The position numbers and the translations under genes were made by a program. From Maribacter orientalis (GTDB lineage: Bacteria > Bacteroidota > Bacteroidia > Flavobacteriales > Flavobacteriaceae): DNA of 64,000 nucleotides. The notes below the pieces were generated by a model, which searched no databases, had not been told where the DNA came from, and saw only the letters and a list, made by a program, of their open reading frames with translations. How positions within the stretch are numbered: the first letter of the stretch is position 1; each line of letters opens with the position of its first letter. Shown piece after piece: positions 16,558-26,794 of the stretch. The stretch lies in NCBI RefSeq assembly GCF_900109345.1, contig NZ_FNZN01000005.1:212767-276766 (forward strand), read 5' to 3'.

Positions 16558-18033
16558 ATGGCCAATTATTTTAATACACTATCATTAAGAGATAAATTAA
16601 CGCAACTGGGGAAATGCCGATTTATGGATTCGTCTGAGTTTGCAGATGGTGTAAACGCTTTAAAAGGCAAAAAAATTGTTATCGTAGGTTGTGGTGCACA
16701 AGGACTTAACCAAGGGTTGAATATGAGAGATTCTGGTTTAGATATCGCTTATACACTTCGTGATGCTGCGATAAAAGAAAAAAGACAATCTTTTATTAAT
16801 GCTACAGAAAACGGTTTTATGGTAGGTACATACCAAGAATTGATTCCTAGTGCAGATGTGGTAATCAATTTAACACCAGATAAACAACATACAGCTGTTG
16901 TTGGTGCTGTTATGCCGTTAATGAAAAAAGGTGCTACACTATCTTATTCACATGGTTTTAATATCGTTGAGGAAGGTACTCAAGTTCGTAAAGATCTGAC
17001 AGTAATTATGGTAGCTCCAAAAAGTCCAGGTTCAGAAGTACGTGAAGAATATAAAAGAGGTTTTGGTGTACCAACATTAATCGCGGTGCATCCAGAGAAT
17101 GATCCGGAAGGAAAAGGATTAGAGCAAGCTAAAGCATATGCAGCTGGTACAGGCGGTCATAAAGCGGGTGTATTAGAATCTTCATTCGTTGCAGAAGTAA
17201 AGTCAGATTTAATGGGTGAGCAAACGATACTTTGTGGTTTGTTACAAACAGGTTCTATTCTTTGTTTTGATAAGATGATTGAAAAAGGGATAGATGCTGG
17301 CTACGCGTCGAAATTGATTCAATACGGATGGGAAACAATCACTGAGGGAATGAAGTATGGTGGTATCACGCATATGATGGATCGTCTTTCAAATCCTGCT
17401 AAAATAAAAGCATTTGAATTATCAGAAGAATTAAAAGAAATTATGCGTCCGTTGTTTCAAAAACATATGGATGATATTATGACAGGTCATTTTTCTAAAA
17501 CAATGATGGAAGATTGGGCTAATGATGATAAAAATCTTTTAACATGGAGAGCTGCAACAGGAGAAACTGCTTTTGAAAAAACACCTGCAGGTAATCAAGA
17601 AATTACTGAGCAAGAATTTTATGACAATGGGGTATTAATGATTGCAATGGTAAGAGCTGGTGTAGAATTAGCTTTTGAAGCAATGACAGAATCGGGTATT
17701 ATAGCTGAATCTGCATATTACGAATCGTTGCACGAAACTCCATTAATAGCAAATACAATCGCTCGTAAGAAATTGTTCGAAATGAACCGTGTTATTTCTG
17801 ATACAGCTGAATATGGTTGTTATCTTTTTGATCACGCATGTAAACCTCTTTTGACAGGTTTTATGAAAAATATAGACACAGATGTCATCGGTACAAACTT
17901 CTCTGAAGCAATGGACAATGGCGTTGATAATGCTAAATTAATTGCTGTTAATAAAGCATTACGTGAGCATCCGGTAGAAATCGTTGGTGCACGTTTACGT
18001 GAATCAATGACTGCTATGAAACCTATAGTTTAG
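16558..18033 (+). CDS. ilvC: ketol-acid reductoisomerase, class II
   Basis: 491 residues, the long class II (E. coli-like) form with a duplicated C-terminal domain, unlike the roughly 330-residue class I. The NAD(P)-binding [20 protein letters not shown] is near residues 43-62. It isomerises and reduces acetolactate/acetohydroxybutyrate. It sits in the ilv operon between ilvN and ilvA. Confidence 0.96.
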   Translation: MANYFNTLSLRDKLTQLGKCRFMDSSEFADGVNALKGKKIVIVGCGAQGLNQGLNMRDSGLDIAYTLRDAAIKEKRQSFINATENGFMVGTYQELIPSADVVINLTPDKQHTAVVGAVMPLMKKGATLSYSHGFNIVEEGTQVRKDLTVIMVAPKSPGSEVREEYKRGFGVPTLIAVHPENDPEGKGLEQAKAYAAGTGGHKAGVLESSFVAEVKSDLMGEQTILCGLLQTGSILCFDKMIEKGIDAGYASKLIQYGWETITEGMKYGGITHMMDRLSNPAKIKAFELSEELKEIMRPLFQKHMDDIMTGHFSKTMMEDWANDDKNLLTWRAATGETAFEKTPAGNQEITEQEFYDNGVLMIAMVRAGVELAFEAMTESGIIAESAYYESLHETPLIANTIARKKLFEMNRVISDTAEYGCYLFDHACKPLLTGFMKNIDTDVIGTNFSEAMDNGVDNAKLIAVNKALREHPVEIVGARLRESMTAMKPIV

Positions 18034-18060
18034 ATTTTTTTAATCTTACGAAGTCATTCT

Positions 18061-18143
18061 AATTGTCCGGTTGGGTACTTTCGAAAAGTTACAAATCATT
18101 CTTGAATTGTAGTATTGATCGAATAGTTCTTAAGCGGACAATT
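18061..18143. other. separated inverted repeat before ilvA
   Basis: AATTGTCCG (18061-18069) and CGGACAATT (18135-18143) form a 9-bp perfect inverted repeat 65 nt apart, filling most of the ilvC-ilvA spacer. It could be an RNA stem or paired operator half-sites; there is no T-run directly after it. Confidence 0.35.
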
Positions 18144-18203
18144 TAAGTTTTTGAGGTAGTCGTCGATTTATTTACAATAGCGTTTAGTAGAAAGAGCAAA
18201 TAT

Positions 18204-19469
18204 ATGAAAGGGAAGAAGCCAACTTATTTTCCAAAATTAGATGATGTAAGAAATGCAGCAAAGATTATTTCTGAAATTTCAGAGATTACCCCTTTAACAG
18301 AAAGTATTAGGCTTTCAAAACAATATGAATGCCAGGTTCGTTTAAAGCGAGAAGATTTACAAAGGGTTCGTTCTTATAAAATTAGAGGAGCATTTAATAA
18401 AATAAGCTCACTTTCTAAAGAAGAAAGGGCTAAGGGTGTTATTTGTGCAAGTGCTGGGAATCATGCCCAGGGCGTAGCTTTCGCATGTTTTCACTTAAAG
18501 ATAAAAGGTACTATCTATATGCCTTCGGTTACACCAAAGCAAAAAGTTGAACAAACGAAATTATTCGGTGATGAGTGGGTAGAAATAGTTTTGGAAGGCG
18601 ATTCATTCGATGATGCATCACAAGCTGCTCGCAAATACGGTCATGAGACTGGAAAAATATTTGTACATCCATTCGATGACCCTAAAATAATAGAAGGTCA
18701 AGCTACTGTTGGACTTGAGTTAATACAACAAACCAAGGCGCCCATCGATTATCTTTTTGTGTGTATTGGTGGTGGTGGTTTAGCATCAGGACTTATAAGT
18801 GTTTTTAGTGAATTGTCACCAAAGACCAAAATTATTGGTGTAGAGCCTAAAGGTGCTCCTTCTATGAAAACATCTATGGAATTAGGTAAAGTTGTAACTC
18901 TCGAGCATATCGATAAGTTTATTGATGGGGCCGCTGTTAAAAAAGTGGGTGAATTGACATTTCCTATTTGTAGTTATTATTTAGACAATATGATAACTGT
19001 CGATGAGGGTAAGGTCTGCCAAACGATTCTTGATCTTTATAATAGAGATGCTATCGTTGTTGAGCCTGCAGGGGCTTTAACTATTGCAGCTTTGGATGAC
19101 TATAAAGATGAAATAAAGGGAAAAAATGTGGTGTGTATTATTGGTGGTAGTAATAATGATATTACTAGAACTGCAGAAATAAAAGAGAGAGCTTTATTGT
19201 ATGGTAAGCTTAAACACTATTTCATTATAAGATTTCCCCAACGACCCGGTGCACTAAAAGAATTTGTTGTTGATATTTTGGGACCAACCGATGATATTAC
19301 ACATTTTGAATATTCGAAAAAATCGAGCAGGGAAAATGCTCCGGCAGTGGTAGGGATTGAACTTAAATCTCCTGAAGATTTACAACCATTAATAGAACGT
19401 ATGAAAACTAACAATTTCTATGGGGATTATATAAATGACAAACCTGATTTGTTTGAATATTTGGTTTAA
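18204..19469 (+). CDS. ilvA: threonine dehydratase (biosynthetic type, single regulatory domain)
   Basis: 421 residues. The PLP lysine lies in RSYKIRGAF (Lys59), with SAGNHAQGVA and GGGGLASG as cofactor loops. The C-terminal part (about 330-421) is one ACT-like regulatory domain, shorter than the two-domain enterobacterial form. It makes 2-oxobutyrate from threonine for isoleucine. It is the last gene of the ilv cluster. The leu operon nearby may provide a second route to 2-oxobutyrate. Confidence 0.93.
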   Translation: MKGKKPTYFPKLDDVRNAAKIISEISEITPLTESIRLSKQYECQVRLKREDLQRVRSYKIRGAFNKISSLSKEERAKGVICASAGNHAQGVAFACFHLKIKGTIYMPSVTPKQKVEQTKLFGDEWVEIVLEGDSFDDASQAARKYGHETGKIFVHPFDDPKIIEGQATVGLELIQQTKAPIDYLFVCIGGGGLASGLISVFSELSPKTKIIGVEPKGAPSMKTSMELGKVVTLEHIDKFIDGAAVKKVGELTFPICSYYLDNMITVDEGKVCQTILDLYNRDAIVVEPAGALTIAALDDYKDEIKGKNVVCIIGGSNNDITRTAEIKERALLYGKLKHYFIIRFPQRPGALKEFVVDILGPTDDITHFEYSKKSSRENAPAVVGIELKSPEDLQPLIERMKTNNFYGDYINDKPDLFEYLV

Positions 19470-19557
19470 GTTATATTTAAGTAATACGGTTAAATTTCTA
19501 TGAAGATTTAGAAATCAATCAATAAGTCATCAATTCGATATTAAATAGAAGAAAATA

Positions 19558-21144
19558 ATGAGCGATATTAAAATACCAGAAGAATATAAAATTACATCAA
19601 CTATAGATCAAAGACATTATTTAGTTGATGGTGAATTAAGGGAGTGGAAAGGGGAAACAACAGATGTTTATTCAACTATTTCTTCAACCAGTGAGTATAA
19701 GCCAACATTATTGGGTAGTATTCCAGATCTGCAAGAGGCAGAAGCATTAGACGCTTTAAACGGGGCTTTAAAGGCTTATAAACGTGGCCAAGGTGTTTGG
19801 CCAACGATGCATGTTAAAGACCGTATTGAATGCATGGAAGTTTTCGTTTTAAAAATGAAAACTAAACGAGAAGAAGTTGTAAAATTATTAATGTGGGAGA
19901 TTGGAAAATCATTACCCGATTCTCAAAAAGAATTTGATCGTACAGTTGAATATATCGAAGATACTATTGAAGACTATAAGCAACTAGATCGTGATGCAGC
20001 AAAGTTTAAGAAGCACGACGGAGTATATGCGCATATTAAACGAGGGCCATTAGGTGTTGTTTTATGTTTAGGGCCATATAATTATCCTTTGAATGAAACA
20101 TTTGCACTTTTGATTCCTGCTATTATTATGGGTAATACTACCATATTTAAGCCAGCGAAACATGGTGTGCTATTAATTACACCTTTACTAGAAGCTTTTC
20201 AAACTAGTTTTCCAAAAGGTGTGGTCAATGTTATTTTTGGAAGAGGAAGAACAGTTGCTGCTCCTATTATGCAAACAGGAAAAGTGGATGTTCTGGCATT
20301 AATTGGTAATAGTAAATCTGCTAATGCCTTACAAGAGCAACATCCAAAGAGTAATCGTTTGCGTTTGGTTTTAGGTTTAGAAGCTAAAAATCCGGCGATT
20401 ATTTTACCTGATGCAGACTTAGATTTGACAATTAATGAATGTTTAGCGGGTACCTTATCCTTTAACGGTCAACGTTGTACAGCTTTAAAAGTGGTATACG
20501 TTCATGAAGATATAAGGTCGAAGTTTAATGAAAGCTTCGCAAAAAAAGTCGATGAGTTGAAATTTGGTAACCCGTGGGATGATGGTGTTAAGTTAACACC
20601 GTTACCTGAACCAGGAAAACCAGAATATATTCAAGAGCTTATTGATGATGCACTTGCAAAAGGCGCGAAAATTTTAAACAAAAAAGGTGGTAAACGATTC
20701 GATAACTTCATATGGCCAGCAGTTTTGTATCCGGTGACTAAAGATATGCGGGTGTACCAAGAAGAACAATTCGGACCAATAATACCTATAGTGCCTTTTA
20801 CTGATATTGAAGAACCTTTAGATGATATGGCCGAAAGTAATTATGGTCAGCAAGTAAGTTTATTTGGTAAGGATGTATATGCACTTTCGCCATTAATTGA
20901 CACCTTGGTTAACTTGGTTTGTCGTGTGAATTTAAATAGCTCATGTCAAAGAGGTCCTGATGTCTATCCGTTTACTGGAAGAAAAGATTCAGCACAAGCT
21001 ACCTTAAGTGTTCATGATGCCTTACGTTCTTTCTCTATCAGAACTTTTGTAGCTTTTAAGGATAATGAATTGAATACTGAAATTATTCAACATTTATTAG
21101 AAGCAAAACTCTCTAATTTTGTTAGTACAGATTATATTTTATAA
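19558..21144 (+). CDS. gapN: NADP-dependent glyceraldehyde-3-phosphate dehydrogenase, non-phosphorylating
   Basis: A 528-residue aldehyde dehydrogenase superfamily enzyme. Catalytic Cys lies in NGQRCTALK, the general-base Glu in LGLEAKNPA and the oxyanion Asn in GPYNYPLNE. The Arg-rich surroundings and the RGPDVYPF...[10 protein letters not shown] ending are typical of GapN. It oxidises glyceraldehyde-3-phosphate to 3-phosphoglycerate with NADPH gain, which could supply reductant to IlvC. It is somewhat longer than classical GapN (about 475). It is separated from ilvA by 88 nt and may be transcribed with it. Confidence 0.85.
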   Translation: MSDIKIPEEYKITSTIDQRHYLVDGELREWKGETTDVYSTISSTSEYKPTLLGSIPDLQEAEALDALNGALKAYKRGQGVWPTMHVKDRIECMEVFVLKMKTKREEVVKLLMWEIGKSLPDSQKEFDRTVEYIEDTIEDYKQLDRDAAKFKKHDGVYAHIKRGPLGVVLCLGPYNYPLNETFALLIPAIIMGNTTIFKPAKHGVLLITPLLEAFQTSFPKGVVNVIFGRGRTVAAPIMQTGKVDVLALIGNSKSANALQEQHPKSNRLRLVLGLEAKNPAIILPDADLDLTINECLAGTLSFNGQRCTALKVVYVHEDIRSKFNESFAKKVDELKFGNPWDDGVKLTPLPEPGKPEYIQELIDDALAKGAKILNKKGGKRFDNFIWPAVLYPVTKDMRVYQEEQFGPIIPIVPFTDIEEPLDDMAESNYGQQVSLFGKDVYALSPLIDTLVNLVCRVNLNSSCQRGPDVYPFTGRKDSAQATLSVHDALRSFSIRTFVAFKDNELNTEIIQHLLEAKLSNFVSTDYIL

Positions 21145-21162
21145 CGAAATTTGAACTTTCTT

Positions 21163-21195
21163 AAAAAGCATCGAAATTATATTTCGATGCTTTTT
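21163..21195 (+). terminator. rho-independent terminator after gapN
   Basis: A 14-bp perfect stem, AAAAAGCATCGAAA (21163-21176) and TTTCGATGCTTTTT (21182-21195), with a 5-nt loop, 18 nt after the stop. It probably ends the ilv-gapN transcription unit. Confidence 0.88.
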
Positions 21196-21370
21196 ATATT
21201 AACAATATTCTTTTTTAACCTAATTTTTATTTTTTTTTAGTAAAAAGGGTAAAATTGAATACAATGTAGTTAATAACGTTGAAATTTATACAGAGACTTC
21301 AAATTAACTTTGTACTTTGAATATACTTCGTAGTTTAAAATGAAACTAGGAAGACTTAAATAATTTGGTT

Positions 21371-22570
21371 ATGAAAATAAATCCATCAAACAAAAAAGCA
21401 TTGTTTGCTTTAGCTGTCGGAGGTTTTGGAATCGGTCTTACCGAGTTTGTAATTATGGGAATATTGACAGAAGTGTCTGGCTCTTTGGGAATTACCATTC
21501 CTCAAGCTGGACATTTTATTGCGGCGTATGCATTAGGTGTAGTAGTTGGGGCTCCATTATTAACTGGGTTGGGCTCTAAACTTACTCCCAAGAAAATGCT
21601 GTTTTTGCTAATGATTTGGTTTACTGTTTTTAATACGTTATCTGGTTTAGCGTCTGGTTATAAAAGTCTCCTTTTTCTACGGTTTTTATCAGGAATACCA
21701 CATGGTGCATTTTTTGGTATTGGCGCTGTAGTTGCTACAAAATTAGCAAGGAAGGGAAAATCTGCTCAAGGTATTGCAATTATGTTTTCAGGATTAACGA
21801 TAGCCAATGTTATTGGAGTACCGATAGGAACTTATTTAGGTCAACAATTTAGTTGGAGTGTATCTTTTTACCTAGTTGGCTTTATAGGATTATTGGCTTT
21901 AGGTAGTATTTATATGTGGATGCCGAAAATTGAAATTGAAGCATCAGAAAAAAAAGTTAGTGTCACAAAAGGCTTGAAGAATACCGAACTTTGGGCGTTG
22001 ATTGCCTTAACGACAATAGGTACTGGTGGTTTCTTTGCTTGGTATAGCTATGTTGCACCGTTAATAACAGATGTGGCAGGTTTGCCTAATCATTATGTTG
22101 GTTACGCTATGATGTTGGCTGGCTTAGGTATGGTAGTTGGAAACTTTTTAGGTGCGAAAATGGCAGACTTGTTTTCTCCTTTAAAAGCGGTAATAATTAG
22201 TCTATCGTTCATGTCGGCGATTTTAATATTGAATATGTTTATCGCTACTAATCCTTATTTATTAATGGGAATGACTTTTATAATTGGTGTCATATCTTTT
22301 ACTGTTTCTACTCCTATTCAAATGGCAATAATTAACACATCTAAAGGTTCTGAAATGTTAGGTTCATCAATGAATCAAAGTGCTTTTAATATGGGTAATG
22401 CCTCAGGAGCTTATTTAGCCGGATTACCCATAGCATTTGGATATGGAATAATTTATTCTAGTTTGGTAGGAGCTTGCTTGGCATTTATTGGAGTAATTAT
22501 AGCGGTCGGAATTTTAATTTACAGAAGGCGAAGAGAAATAAAGTATAGAAAAATGGCTATTAACTGTTAG
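21371..22570 (+). CDS. MFS transporter, AraJ/sugar-efflux or drug-export type
   Basis: About 399 residues with twelve hydrophobic helices. I choose the ATG at 21371 over an in-frame TTG at 21365. Features of the DHA1-type exporters are GIGLTEFVIMGIL in TM1, ALGVVVGAPLL, and RFLSGIPHGAFFGIGA in TM4. The likely job is proton-driven export of a small solute; the substrate cannot be told. It is flanked by terminators on both sides and so is a single-gene unit. Confidence 0.82.
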   Translation: MKINPSNKKALFALAVGGFGIGLTEFVIMGILTEVSGSLGITIPQAGHFIAAYALGVVVGAPLLTGLGSKLTPKKMLFLLMIWFTVFNTLSGLASGYKSLLFLRFLSGIPHGAFFGIGAVVATKLARKGKSAQGIAIMFSGLTIANVIGVPIGTYLGQQFSWSVSFYLVGFIGLLALGSIYMWMPKIEIEASEKKVSVTKGLKNTELWALIALTTIGTGGFFAWYSYVAPLITDVAGLPNHYVGYAMMLAGLGMVVGNFLGAKMADLFSPLKAVIISLSFMSAILILNMFIATNPYLLMGMTFIIGVISFTVSTPIQMAIINTSKGSEMLGSSMNQSAFNMGNASGAYLAGLPIAFGYGIIYSSLVGACLAFIGVIIAVGILIYRRRREIKYRKMAINC

Positions 22571-22594
22571 ACAACAATTTTCTTTTAAAAATAG

Positions 22595-22626
22595 AAAAGG
22601 AACTTGGTAAACAAGTTCCTTTTTTT
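22595..22626 (+). terminator. rho-independent terminator after MFS gene
   Basis: A 12-bp perfect stem, AAAAGGAACTTG (22595-22606) and CAAGTTCCTTTT (22612-22623), with a T-run. Confidence 0.88.
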
Positions 22627-22774
22627 TGCTCACAATTTAAAGTAAAGGCTTATTTCTGATTCTTTTTACTTTCTAAAAAGTAATCGATTTTCGTATTAAA
22701 TTTTGTAATTTGGGTATTTCATCGCACTTAAATGTATTTTAACGCGTTATTAAAGAACCTAAACCTACTTAATC

Positions 22775-24043
22775 GTGCAACGTACTAAATTATTCCTAGG
22801 AACTATAGTATTAGTTCTTTTACTATTTGTCCTCACAGCTTCGTCATTTAAACCTGAACATTCAAAGGCAATTATTTCAAATTCAAATCCTGTTAAAACT
22901 TTAGCAGAAAAAAGAGAAATAAAAATATATACCATACGTCAACAAGCGTTGAAAGCGGCATTAACAATATATTTTGATAAAGCGATTAAATCAGGTGATA
23001 TAGTAGGTGCAGGGGTAAGTATAGTTAGCGGTGATTCCGTTATACTTTCTAATGGATTTGGAAAAAGAAGTGTAAAGGGAGTTGAAAAGGTTGATGGAGA
23101 AACGCTTTTTAGGTTAGGTTCAATATCGAAAGGGTTTACAGGTGTACTAGCGGCCAATCTTGAAAGTGAAGGTATAATTCATTGGAATGATAAAGTCGTT
23201 GAATTCATTCCAAATTTTAAGTTTGGAAATAAAATTAATACAGATAGAGTTGAGATAGCCCATCTTTTATCTCATACTTCTGGTACTCCATATCACAGTT
23301 TCACCAACCTGGTGGAAGCTGGATTATCGATGTCCAAAATTGCCGGTCGTTTTGATGAAGTTCAACCAATTGCAGAACCTGGGCTTCAATATAGTTACCA
23401 GAATGCCATGTTTTCATTAAGTCAAGAAATTATGCTGAAAGCTACTGGTAAGGATATTCAAACTTTGTTGGCTGATAAGTTTTTTAAGCCATTGAATATG
23501 AAATCGGTATCTATGGACCATCAAACATTGATTAATTCTGATAATGTTGCTTTGCCACATACCAAAAGTAGGGGTCATTGGAGTGCTCTATCTTTAACGG
23601 ATAAATACTATAATGCTATTGCAGCAGGTGGTATAAATGCCAGTTCGCTAGATATGGCAAAATGGATGCGTTTTTTACTAGGACACAATCCAGAAGTAAT
23701 GGCTAAGGAAGCTGTCGAACAGGTTTTTAAACCATATATTGCTTTAAACGGACACAGTAAGTATTATCAGAGATGGCTAGGTCACGTTACTTCTTCCTAT
23801 GGATTTGGATGGCGTATTCACACATTAAAGGAGAATGAAAAGTCGGCAGAAGAAACTATTTGGCATCATGGTGGTAGTGTAAATAATTTTAGAAACGAAA
23901 TTGCATTATATCCAGACTCAGATTTAGGTATTTGTGTATTGTTGAACGGCAATTCGAAATTAGCAAGGACTGTTATACCAGATATTCATGCAATCGTTAA
24001 AAGTATTTACGAACAAGATATATCAACACAAGGAAGCTTATAA
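22775..24043 (+). CDS. exported serine hydrolase, class C beta-lactamase fold
   Basis: 422 residues starting at GTG (22775), with a hydrophobic signal/anchor at 7-24. Catalytic motifs are SISK (Ser116, Lys119), YQN (208-210) and HHGG near residue 364, so it is a likely active member of the penicillin-binding/AmpC-like family. Many such proteins are D-amino-acid peptidases or esterases rather than antibiotic-degrading enzymes; there is no evidence here of resistance. It is followed by a bidirectional terminator shared with leuB. Confidence 0.83.
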   Translation: MQRTKLFLGTIVLVLLLFVLTASSFKPEHSKAIISNSNPVKTLAEKREIKIYTIRQQALKAALTIYFDKAIKSGDIVGAGVSIVSGDSVILSNGFGKRSVKGVEKVDGETLFRLGSISKGFTGVLAANLESEGIIHWNDKVVEFIPNFKFGNKINTDRVEIAHLLSHTSGTPYHSFTNLVEAGLSMSKIAGRFDEVQPIAEPGLQYSYQNAMFSLSQEIMLKATGKDIQTLLADKFFKPLNMKSVSMDHQTLINSDNVALPHTKSRGHWSALSLTDKYYNAIAAGGINASSLDMAKWMRFLLGHNPEVMAKEAVEQVFKPYIALNGHSKYYQRWLGHVTSSYGFGWRIHTLKENEKSAEETIWHHGGSVNNFRNEIALYPDSDLGICVLLNGNSKLARTVIPDIHAIVKSIYEQDISTQGSL

Positions 24044-24083
24044 TAATTTGAAAGAAATTCAATAACAAGAATTTAACTCATAA

Positions 24084-24121
24084 AAAAAGTCCCTTTAATC
24101 ATATGATTAAAGGGACTTTTT
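24084..24121. terminator. bidirectional terminator between serine hydrolase and leuB
   Basis: A 38-nt perfect palindrome centred on CATATG, A-rich on the left and T-rich on the right, lies between converging genes. Confidence 0.9.
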
Positions 24122-24137
24122 ATTTCAAATGTATTTA

Positions 24138-25193
24138 TTAGATGTTGCTGGCCAACCAATCGCCAACTTCACTAGTTTTATAACTTTTACCACCATCAGC
24201 AAGATCTTCGGTAACATACCCTTCTGCTAATGATTTATTCACAACTCTCCTTATTTCCTCAGCCTCTTGTGTCATGTTCATATCTTCAAATAGCATGGCC
24301 GCTGAAAGAACGGTAGCTAAAGGATTTGCAATATCCTTACCAGCTGCTTGTGGGTAAGAACCATGAATTGGCTCATATAATGAAACTTTACTACCTACTG
24401 AAGAAGAAGGCATTAAGCCCATAGAACCTGCAATTACAGAAGCTTCATCTGTTAAGATATCTCCAAATAGATTTGCCGTAATAATTACGTCATACCCTTT
24501 TGGCCATTGAATTAATCGCATGGCTACTGCATCGATAAACTCATAAGTAACTTCAACTTCTGGATAATCTTTTTCCATCGCCTGAACTGTTTCTCTCCAT
24601 AATCTAGAAGATTCTAGAACGTTGGCCTTATCTACACAACATAACTTTTTAGAACGTTTCATTGCCATGTCGAAACCTTTTTTGGCTAAACGTTCAATTT
24701 CAAAACGTTGGTAAGTCATGGTGTCAAATGCCGTATTTCCCCCATCTTTTCTACCACGTTCACCAAAATAGATTCCGCCCGTTAATTCTCTCAAGATGAT
24801 TAAATCGGTACCTTCAATTCTATCTCTTTTTAAAGGGGATTTATCGATGAGAGAAGGAAAAGTGAAGGTTGGACGTACATTAGCGAACAAACCTAATTTT
24901 TGTCTCATCTTTAATAATCCTTGCTCAGGACGTACTTTCGCCGAAGGGTCATTGTCAAAGCGTGGGTGTCCAATGGCACCGAAAAGAACAGCATCTGCAT
25001 TGGCACAAATTTCATGTGTTTCATCAGGATAAGGCTCACCAACGGCATCAATGGCTGCTGCACCCGTAAGGGCAGGTTTCCAATTGATGTCATGGTTGTG
25101 TTTTTTCGCAATGGCATCACATACCTTTACTGCTTGATCAATAACTTCTGGACCGATACCATCACCGGCCAATAAGGCAATATTTAATTTCAT
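24138..25193 (-). CDS. leuB: 3-isopropylmalate dehydrogenase
   Basis: 351 residues. The N-terminus LNIALLAGDGIGPEV, the region around residues 135-145 ending in GIYFGERG, and NLFGDILTDEASV are standard. It oxidises 3-isopropylmalate (and, in the citramalate route, 3-methylmalate) to the 2-oxo acid. It is the last gene of the leuC-leuD-cimA/leuA-leuB operon on the minus strand. Confidence 0.95.
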   Translation of the reverse strand: MKLNIALLAGDGIGPEVIDQAVKVCDAIAKKHNHDINWKPALTGAAAIDAVGEPYPDETHEICANADAVLFGAIGHPRFDNDPSAKVRPEQGLLKMRQKLGLFANVRPTFTFPSLIDKSPLKRDRIEGTDLIILRELTGGIYFGERGRKDGGNTAFDTMTYQRFEIERLAKKGFDMAMKRSKKLCCVDKANVLESSRLWRETVQAMEKDYPEVEVTYEFIDAVAMRLIQWPKGYDVIITANLFGDILTDEASVIAGSMGLMPSSSVGSKVSLYEPIHGSYPQAAGKDIANPLATVLSAAMLFEDMNMTQEAEEIRRVVNKSLAEGYVTEDLADGGKSYKTSEVGDWLASNI

Positions 25194-25250
25194 TCTGTGT
25201 ATTTGTATGTTGCTTTTTATCTTGTCATTGCAAGGTAGGAAGCAATCTGT

Positions 25251-26765
25251 TTAAATTATATTCAACATTTTCTCTGTTGCCTTAATGGCACTAACCGTTT
25301 GGTCGGAATCTAACCCTCTTGAGGTAAATTCTTTTCCATCCATTTCCCAAGTAATTACTGTTTCACAAAGCGCATCAGAAGTACTTCCTGGCGGTATCCT
25401 CACTGCATAATCTGTTAACTTCGGTAACGTTTTATTCTTAGCAATATATACTTTTTTTAATGCATTCATAAAAGCATCATACTGTCCGTCGCCTTGAGCA
25501 TGTGCTTCATAAATTTTACCATCTACTTCAACAGATAGGGTAGTAGAGGGCATTAAACCTTTTGCATGGGTCAATACATACGATTTCACAAAAACTCTTT
25601 GTTTGTAATCGGCAGTATCCAAAACATCGGATATTATAAAAGGAAGATCATCTTTAGTAACGCGCTCTTTTTTGTCTCCTAATTCTATAATTCTTGCTGT
25701 TACCTTTTTTAATTCATCATCGTTCAGTGTCAGTCCAAGTTCTTGTAAGTTTTTCTGAATGTTGGCTTTACCAGACATTTTGCCCAATGCATATTTACGT
25801 TTTCTACCAAAACGTTCGGGCATAAGGTCACTAAAGTACAAGTTCTTTTTACTGTCACCATCGGCGTGTATACCAGCAGTTTGCGTAAATACATTATCAC
25901 CAACAATGGGTTTGTTTGCAGGAATTGTAAACCCTGTAAATGCTGAAACTAGTTTACTTACTTTAAATAAAGAGGTTTCGTTTACACTAATTTCTACTTC
26001 TGGTAAAAAATCATTGATAACCGCAACAGCACTTGCCATTGGGGCGTTACCAGCACGTTCACCCATCCCGTTTACAGTTAAATGTAAACCATGGCAACCC
26101 GCTTTTACAGCTTCCATAATATTAGCAACACCTAAGTCATAATCATTATGACCATGAAAATCAAAATGTAAATCAGGAAATTTTTGAACTATTTCTGAAA
26201 TATAAGCATACGTCTCAGTATATGTTAGAATGCCTAACGTATCTGGTAATAATATTCTTTTTACAGGTTGTGTTGAAAGAAATTCTAAAAATTCAAAAAC
26301 ATATTCTTTTGAATTGCGCATTCCGTTGCTCCAATCTTCCAAATAGATATTATTAATAATACCTCTTTTCGTGGCTTGTTTAAAAATATCCGCAATCTCC
26401 GAAAAGTGTTGTTCTGGAGTTTTCTTTAACTGGTATTTTAAATGGTTTAAGGAACCTTTTGTCAATAGATTTTGAGAAATCGCACCCGATTGTTGCATCC
26501 AATGCAATGAAACACCACCATCTACAAAAGTAAGAACCTCTACACGGTCTAAATATCCTTTTGTAGCTGCCCATTCGGTGATTTTCTGAACAGCTTCAAG
26601 CTCACCATCAGAAACACGAGCAGAAGCAACCTCTATACGGTCTACCTTAAGCTCATCTAAAAGAAGTTTTGCCAAGGTTAATTTTTCCGATGCAGAAAAG
26701 GATACACCCGAGGTTTGTTCACCATCCCTTAAGGTGGTATCCATTATTTCCAATTTTCTTTTCAT
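25251..26765 (-). CDS. cimA: citramalate/2-isopropylmalate synthase family enzyme, probably citramalate synthase
   Basis: 504 residues: DRE-TIM barrel (RDGEQ near residue 12, HGHNDYD, NGMGERAGN) plus a C-terminal LeuA-type regulatory domain. The sequence resembles, as I recall it, the Leptospira citramalate synthase (SARVS.GELE.VQKI, LNLLTKGS-like NLLTKGS, YLEDWSNG, LPDTLG). The residues that shape that enzyme's pyruvate pocket (Leu in VEVL, Leu in NLLTKGS, Tyr in YLEDWS) are kept, where true isopropylmalate synthases have His and Ser at the latter two. It lies between leuD and leuB, which act on either product. Databases may name it leuA; specificity is inferred. Confidence 0.75.
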   Translation of the reverse strand: MKRKLEIMDTTLRDGEQTSGVSFSASEKLTLAKLLLDELKVDRIEVASARVSDGELEAVQKITEWAATKGYLDRVEVLTFVDGGVSLHWMQQSGAISQNLLTKGSLNHLKYQLKKTPEQHFSEIADIFKQATKRGIINNIYLEDWSNGMRNSKEYVFEFLEFLSTQPVKRILLPDTLGILTYTETYAYISEIVQKFPDLHFDFHGHNDYDLGVANIMEAVKAGCHGLHLTVNGMGERAGNAPMASAVAVINDFLPEVEISVNETSLFKVSKLVSAFTGFTIPANKPIVGDNVFTQTAGIHADGDSKKNLYFSDLMPERFGRKRKYALGKMSGKANIQKNLQELGLTLNDDELKKVTARIIELGDKKERVTKDDLPFIISDVLDTADYKQRVFVKSYVLTHAKGLMPSTTLSVEVDGKIYEAHAQGDGQYDAFMNALKKVYIAKNKTLPKLTDYAVRIPPGSTSDALCETVITWEMDGKEFTSRGLDSDQTVSAIKATEKMLNII

Positions 26766-26794
26766 TAGTGTTCTTCCGTTAAATGAAAATTGAA

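Noticed and set aside
22775..24043. Antibiotic resistance beta-lactamase
   Set aside because: The SxxK, YxN and HxGG motifs only place it in the broad serine-hydrolase family; nothing points to drug hydrolysis.
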